From NCBI RefSeq assembly GCF_021442385.1, contig NZ_MUZA01000046.1:1-52285 (forward strand): a DNA stretch of 52,285 nucleotides, written 5' to 3'. The notes under the pieces were generated by a model. It made no database searches. It was not told the origin of the DNA and saw only the letters and a program-made list of their open reading frames with translations. Shown piece after piece: positions 49,321 through 52,285 of this stretch. This DNA is from Micromonospora sp. MH99 (lineage in GTDB: Bacteria; Actinomycetota; Actinomycetes; Mycobacteriales; Micromonosporaceae). A program made the position numbers and the translations under genes. Within the stretch, counting starts at the first letter, position 1. Each line of letters starts with the position of its first letter.

Positions 49321-51864
49321 TCAGCGCGGAGCGTGACCGTACGCAGTCGACCGCTTGCGCGCCGGACGACCGGCAGCCTTCGCGATGGCCCGCAACTGCT
49401 CCTCGGTACGCGCCGACCCGTTGTCGGAGCCGGCCATCCGGGAGATGGTCTCCTCCATCAGGGTGCCACCCAGGTCGTTGCAGCCACCCTGGAGCATCGC
49501 CACGGTGCCCTCGTCGCCGAGCTTCACCCAGGAGCACTGGATGTTGTCGATCCGGCCGTGCAGCAGCAGCCGCGACATGGCGTGCACGACCCGGTTCTCC
49601 CGCCAGGTCGGCCCCGGGCGGGCGATGCCGGCCAGGTAGATCGGCGCGTTGGTGTGCACGAACGGCAGGGCCACGAACTCGGTGAACCCGCCGGTGCGGT
49701 CCTGCACGCCCGCCAGCACCCTAAAGTGCGCCAGCCACTGCCCCGGGTGGTCGACGTGGCCGTACATCATCGTGGAGCTGGACCGGATGCCCAGCTCGTG
49801 GGCCGTGCTGACGACGTCGACCCAGGCGGCCGCCGGCAGTTTGCCCTTGGTGAGCACCCAGCGCACGTCGTCGTCGAGGATCTCAGCGGCGGTGCCCGGG
49901 ATGGTGTCCAACCCCGCCTCGCGCAACTGGGTCAGCCACTCGCGCACCGGCACGCCCGCCTTCGCGGCGGCGGTGACGATCTCCATCGGCGAGAACGCGT
50001 GCACGTGCATCTCCGGCACGCGGGCCTTGATCGCGCGCACGATGTCCGCGTACCCGGTGACCGGCATCTTCGGGTCGATGCCGCCCTGGAGGCACACCTC
50101 GCTGGCGCCGGCCGCCCACGCCTGCTCGGCCCGATCGGCGACCTGGTCGACGGAGAGCCGGTACGCGTCCGCGTCCCGCTCACGCTGGGCGAACGCGCAG
50201 AACCGGCAGCCCACGTAGCAGACGTTGCTGAAGTTGATGTTGCGGTTGACCACGTAGGTGACGTCGTCGCCGACCGCGTCGCGGCGTACGTCGTCGGCGA
50301 GCCGGCACAACTCGTCCAGCGCCGGCCCGTCCGCGCCGAACAGCGCCAACGCCGCGTCGGTGTGCCGGGGATCGAGCAGCGCCGCCGGGTCGTCGGCCGC
50401 CAGCCGCAACCCGGCCGCCACGTCACGGTCCGCGCCACTGCCGGTCGACTCCGGCGGTACGCCCGCACGCCGCGCCGCCGCCTCGGGAGTGACCTTGCCG
50501 GCGACCTCGGACCAGTCGCCGTAGACGCTGTCGAAGTCGCCGCGCCGGTCGTCGGTGCGGCCGGTGGTGTCGATGGTGGCGTGCAGGTCGGTGCGCCCGC
50601 CGAACGTCTCCTCCGGCTCCTGCCAGGGACGCCCCTGCGGGAGGGCCGACTCGACAGCCATGCCGGTCGCCGGGTCGGCGAGGGCGCTCACGTGCGGCAG
50701 CAGCCGCGGGTCGAGCCACGGGTCACCGGCGCGCACGTACTCCGGGTAGATGGTCAGCCGCTCCCGCAGCGTGAACCCGGCCAGCTCGGTGTGCCGGGCC
50801 AACTCCTCGATCTGCGGCCACGGGCGCTCGGGGTTGACGTGGTCGGGGGTGAGCGGGGAGACGCCACCCCAGTCGTCGATGCCGGCGCGCAGCAACAGGT
50901 CGTACTCGCCGGCGATGAGGTTCGGCGGGGCCTGGATGCGGGCCTTCGGGCCGAGCAGCAGTCGGGCCACCGCCACCGTGGCGGCCAGGTCGTGCAGCTC
51001 CGCGTCGGGCATGCCCCGCATCGCCGTGTCCGGCTTGGCGCGGAAGTTCTGCACGATCACCTCCTGGAGGTGGCCGTACTCCCGGTGCGCGCGGCGGATC
51101 GCGAACAGCGCGTCCACCCGCTCGGCCGGCGTCTCGCCGATGCCGATGAGGATGCCGGTGGTGAACGGCACCCCGACCCGCCCCGCGTCGTCGAGCACCC
51201 GCAACCGGACCGCCGGCTCCTTGTCCGGCGAGCCGTAGTGCGGGCCGCCCGGCTCGGACCACAGCCGGGTGGCCGTGGTCTCCAGCATCATGCCCATGCT
51301 CGGCGCGACCGGCTTGAGCCGTTGCAGCTCCGACCAGGACAGCACCCCAGGGTTGAGGTGCGGCAGCAGGCCCGTCTCCTCCAGCACGGCCACCGCGCAG
51401 GCACGCAGATAGTCCAGAGTGGAGTCGTAGCCGCGCTCGTCGAGCCAGCTCCGGGCCGCCGGCCAGCGCTCCTCCGGCCGGTCACCGAGGGTGAACAGGG
51501 CCTCCTTGCAACCCTGCGCCGCGCCCGCCCGCGCGATCGCCAGAACCTCGTCGCGGTCCAGGAACGGCGCCGGCAGCCGGTGCGGCACGGTGGCGAACGT
51601 GCAGTAGTGGCAGCGGTCCCGGCAGAGCCGGGTCAGCGGAATGAAGACCTTCTTCGAGTACGTGACCACGCCCGGCCGCCCGGCGTCACGCAGCCCGGCG
51701 TCGCGGATCCCCCCGGCGGTCCGGAGCAGCTCGTCGAGCGCGTCGCCGCGGGCGGCGAGCAGCGCGGTCGCCTCGTCGACGTCCAGCGCGCGACCGGTCG
51801 CGGCCCGGCCCAGGGCCCGCCGCACGCTCGCCTCGCTCGGACCGGAGTGGGTGCGATCAACCAT
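49321..51864 (-). CDS. fbiC: FbiC, F0 synthase for coenzyme F420 (CofG-CofH fusion)
   Basis: 847 residues. Two radical-SAM domains: CofG-like with Cys81, Cys85 and Cys88 (CRDRCHYC) and CofH-like with Cys549, Cys553 and Cys556 (CYVGCRFC). It joins a 5-amino-ribityluracil derivative with tyrosine to make the deazaflavin F0, the chromophore of F420. Actinobacteria carry this fusion while archaea use separate proteins. Length is typical. Single gene ended by a strong hairpin. Confidence 0.97.
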   Translation of the reverse strand: MVDRTHSGPSEASVRRALGRAATGRALDVDEATALLAARGDALDELLRTAGGIRDAGLRDAGRPGVVTYSKKVFIPLTRLCRDRCHYCTFATVPHRLPAPFLDRDEVLAIARAGAAQGCKEALFTLGDRPEERWPAARSWLDERGYDSTLDYLRACAVAVLEETGLLPHLNPGVLSWSELQRLKPVAPSMGMMLETTATRLWSEPGGPHYGSPDKEPAVRLRVLDDAGRVGVPFTTGILIGIGETPAERVDALFAIRRAHREYGHLQEVIVQNFRAKPDTAMRGMPDAELHDLAATVAVARLLLGPKARIQAPPNLIAGEYDLLLRAGIDDWGGVSPLTPDHVNPERPWPQIEELARHTELAGFTLRERLTIYPEYVRAGDPWLDPRLLPHVSALADPATGMAVESALPQGRPWQEPEETFGGRTDLHATIDTTGRTDDRRGDFDSVYGDWSEVAGKVTPEAAARRAGVPPESTGSGADRDVAAGLRLAADDPAALLDPRHTDAALALFGADGPALDELCRLADDVRRDAVGDDVTYVVNRNINFSNVCYVGCRFCAFAQRERDADAYRLSVDQVADRAEQAWAAGASEVCLQGGIDPKMPVTGYADIVRAIKARVPEMHVHAFSPMEIVTAAAKAGVPVREWLTQLREAGLDTIPGTAAEILDDDVRWVLTKGKLPAAAWVDVVSTAHELGIRSSSTMMYGHVDHPGQWLAHFRVLAGVQDRTGGFTEFVALPFVHTNAPIYLAGIARPGPTWRENRVVHAMSRLLLHGRIDNIQCSWVKLGDEGTVAMLQGGCNDLGGTLMEETISRMAGSDNGSARTEEQLRAIAKAAGRPARKRSTAYGHAPR

Positions 51865-51955
51865 CCACTCAGCCTATGCGCAGCGCGAGCCCGACCCACC
51901 AGACCCAGCCCGCACCGTGGGAAACGGCACCACCCCGGGAGGTGCGCCCAACCCC

Positions 51956-52014
51956 GTCGATCATGAAGTTATCGCCACGACACGCCGTGCCGCCGGCAAC
52001 AACCTCATGATCAA
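51956..52014. repeat. intergenic palindrome family C
   Basis: GTCGATCATGAAGTTATCGC (51956-51975) pairs with 51995-52014 (AACCTCATGATCAAC at its end) at about 16 of 20 positions around a short core. Single copy in this window; it lies 15 bases after the stop of the gene at 52029 and may terminate it. Confidence 0.75.
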
Positions 52015-52028
52015 CGAGGCCGCGGAGG

Positions 52029-52285
52029 TTAGCGGGGTTGGTCGGGGTTGATGTGTTGGGTGCGGTCGGCGTCGGGGTCGGCCGGGCGCCCGAAGACCTG
52101 GGTGGGATCGGCGGAGGCCGGCTCGGCGGACTGGCGCGGGATCGTCTGCGTCGGGTCGGCCGACGGCGGCTGCCCGAACGGCGGCGCGGGCGGCGCCGAC
52201 TGCGGGGCGGGGTTGGCCGGCGGCGCGGACTGCGGGAACGGCGGCGCCGACTGCGGAGCGGCCTGGAACGGCGGGGCCGACTGCG
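52029..52285 (-). CDS. C-terminal part of a Pro/Gln/Ala-rich protein, truncated by the window
   Basis: 85 visible codons; the 5' end lies beyond the right edge. Repeats of QSAPPF and APQSAPP are followed by a tail with SADPTQTIPRQS, SADPTQVFGRP and DADRTQHINPDQPR. DxTQ motifs of this kind also occur at the end of the surface protein at 15984 (DATQPMPG) and may be phosphothreonine/FHA sites (speculative). A low-complexity cytoplasmic tail of a membrane protein is likely. Confidence 0.7.
   Translation of the reverse strand, partial: QSAPPFQAAPQSAPPFPQSAPPANPAPQSAPPAPPFGQPPSADPTQTIPRQSAEPASADPTQVFGRPADPDADRTQHINPDQPR

Overview
The window looks like a chromosomal segment from a high-GC actinomycete, most probably Micromonospora or a close relative. 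Base composition is above 70% GC over most of its length. The gene content is typical of that group: mtrA-mtrB-lpqB, a fused FbiC, WhiB, DUF3499, efeUOB, a TobH-like SIS protein, a YbaB/WXG type VII cargo operon and a DUF397 remnant. The genus is an inference. No rRNA, tRNA, CRISPR array, insertion sequence or phage structural gene was seen.

Layout. 1-4.7 kb (minus): the cell-envelope two-component operon mtrA-mtrB-lpqB, ending in a comF that runs off the left edge. 4.9-8.4 kb (minus): the ferrous-iron uptake operon efeU-efeO-efeB with an IdeR/DmdR-like iron box over its start. 8.6-10.6 kb: a 48-residue membrane peptide, a repeat-rich convergent gap and ahcY. 10.9-15.9 kb (minus): a mannose/GDP-mannose precursor block (manB, Trm112-like, SIS/TobH, CDF metal transporter, manA). 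16-19.6 kb: a secreted anchored protein, endonuclease V, a small membrane protein, a TPR-like protein and a DinB-fold protein.

19.7-26.2 kb is the most unusual region. It is a minus-strand operon of a YbaB-like protein, a WXG100-like protein, a 1366-residue type VII-type polymorphic toxin and an overlapping small putative immunity gene. The toxin carries two effector-like domains: a papain-fold (Tox-PL) domain and, at the C-terminus, a RelA/SpoT-like nucleotide synthetase domain. Divergent from it is a fusion of a YwqJ-like deaminase and a SUKH-3 immunity domain. GC content falls to about 50% across the RelA/SpoT tip and the immunity gene, which suggests a swapped tip.

26.2-45.3 kb is mostly polyamine/GABA catabolism: two aldehyde dehydrogenases, gabT, a potDABC uptake operon that continues through two tiny overlapping ORFs into a FAD oxidase and a saccharopine dehydrogenase-like gene, an Lrp regulator, a class III aminotransferase and a second FAD oxidase. 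Inserted among these are secreted proteins (tandem beta-barrel repeats, G5/excalibur, LamG-like) and an AbiEi/DUF559 gene with a palindromic repeat on each side. 45.3-52.3 kb carries DUF3499, a metallopeptidase-like gene, whiB with a palindrome over its promoter, a DUF4331 operon, fbiC and the tail of a Pro/Gln-rich protein.

At least three families of intergenic palindromes recur (arms beginning GATCTTGCACTTT, TTGATCCACTCG and GATCATGAAGTT). Several lie just behind stop codons, and they are the main structure in the gaps.
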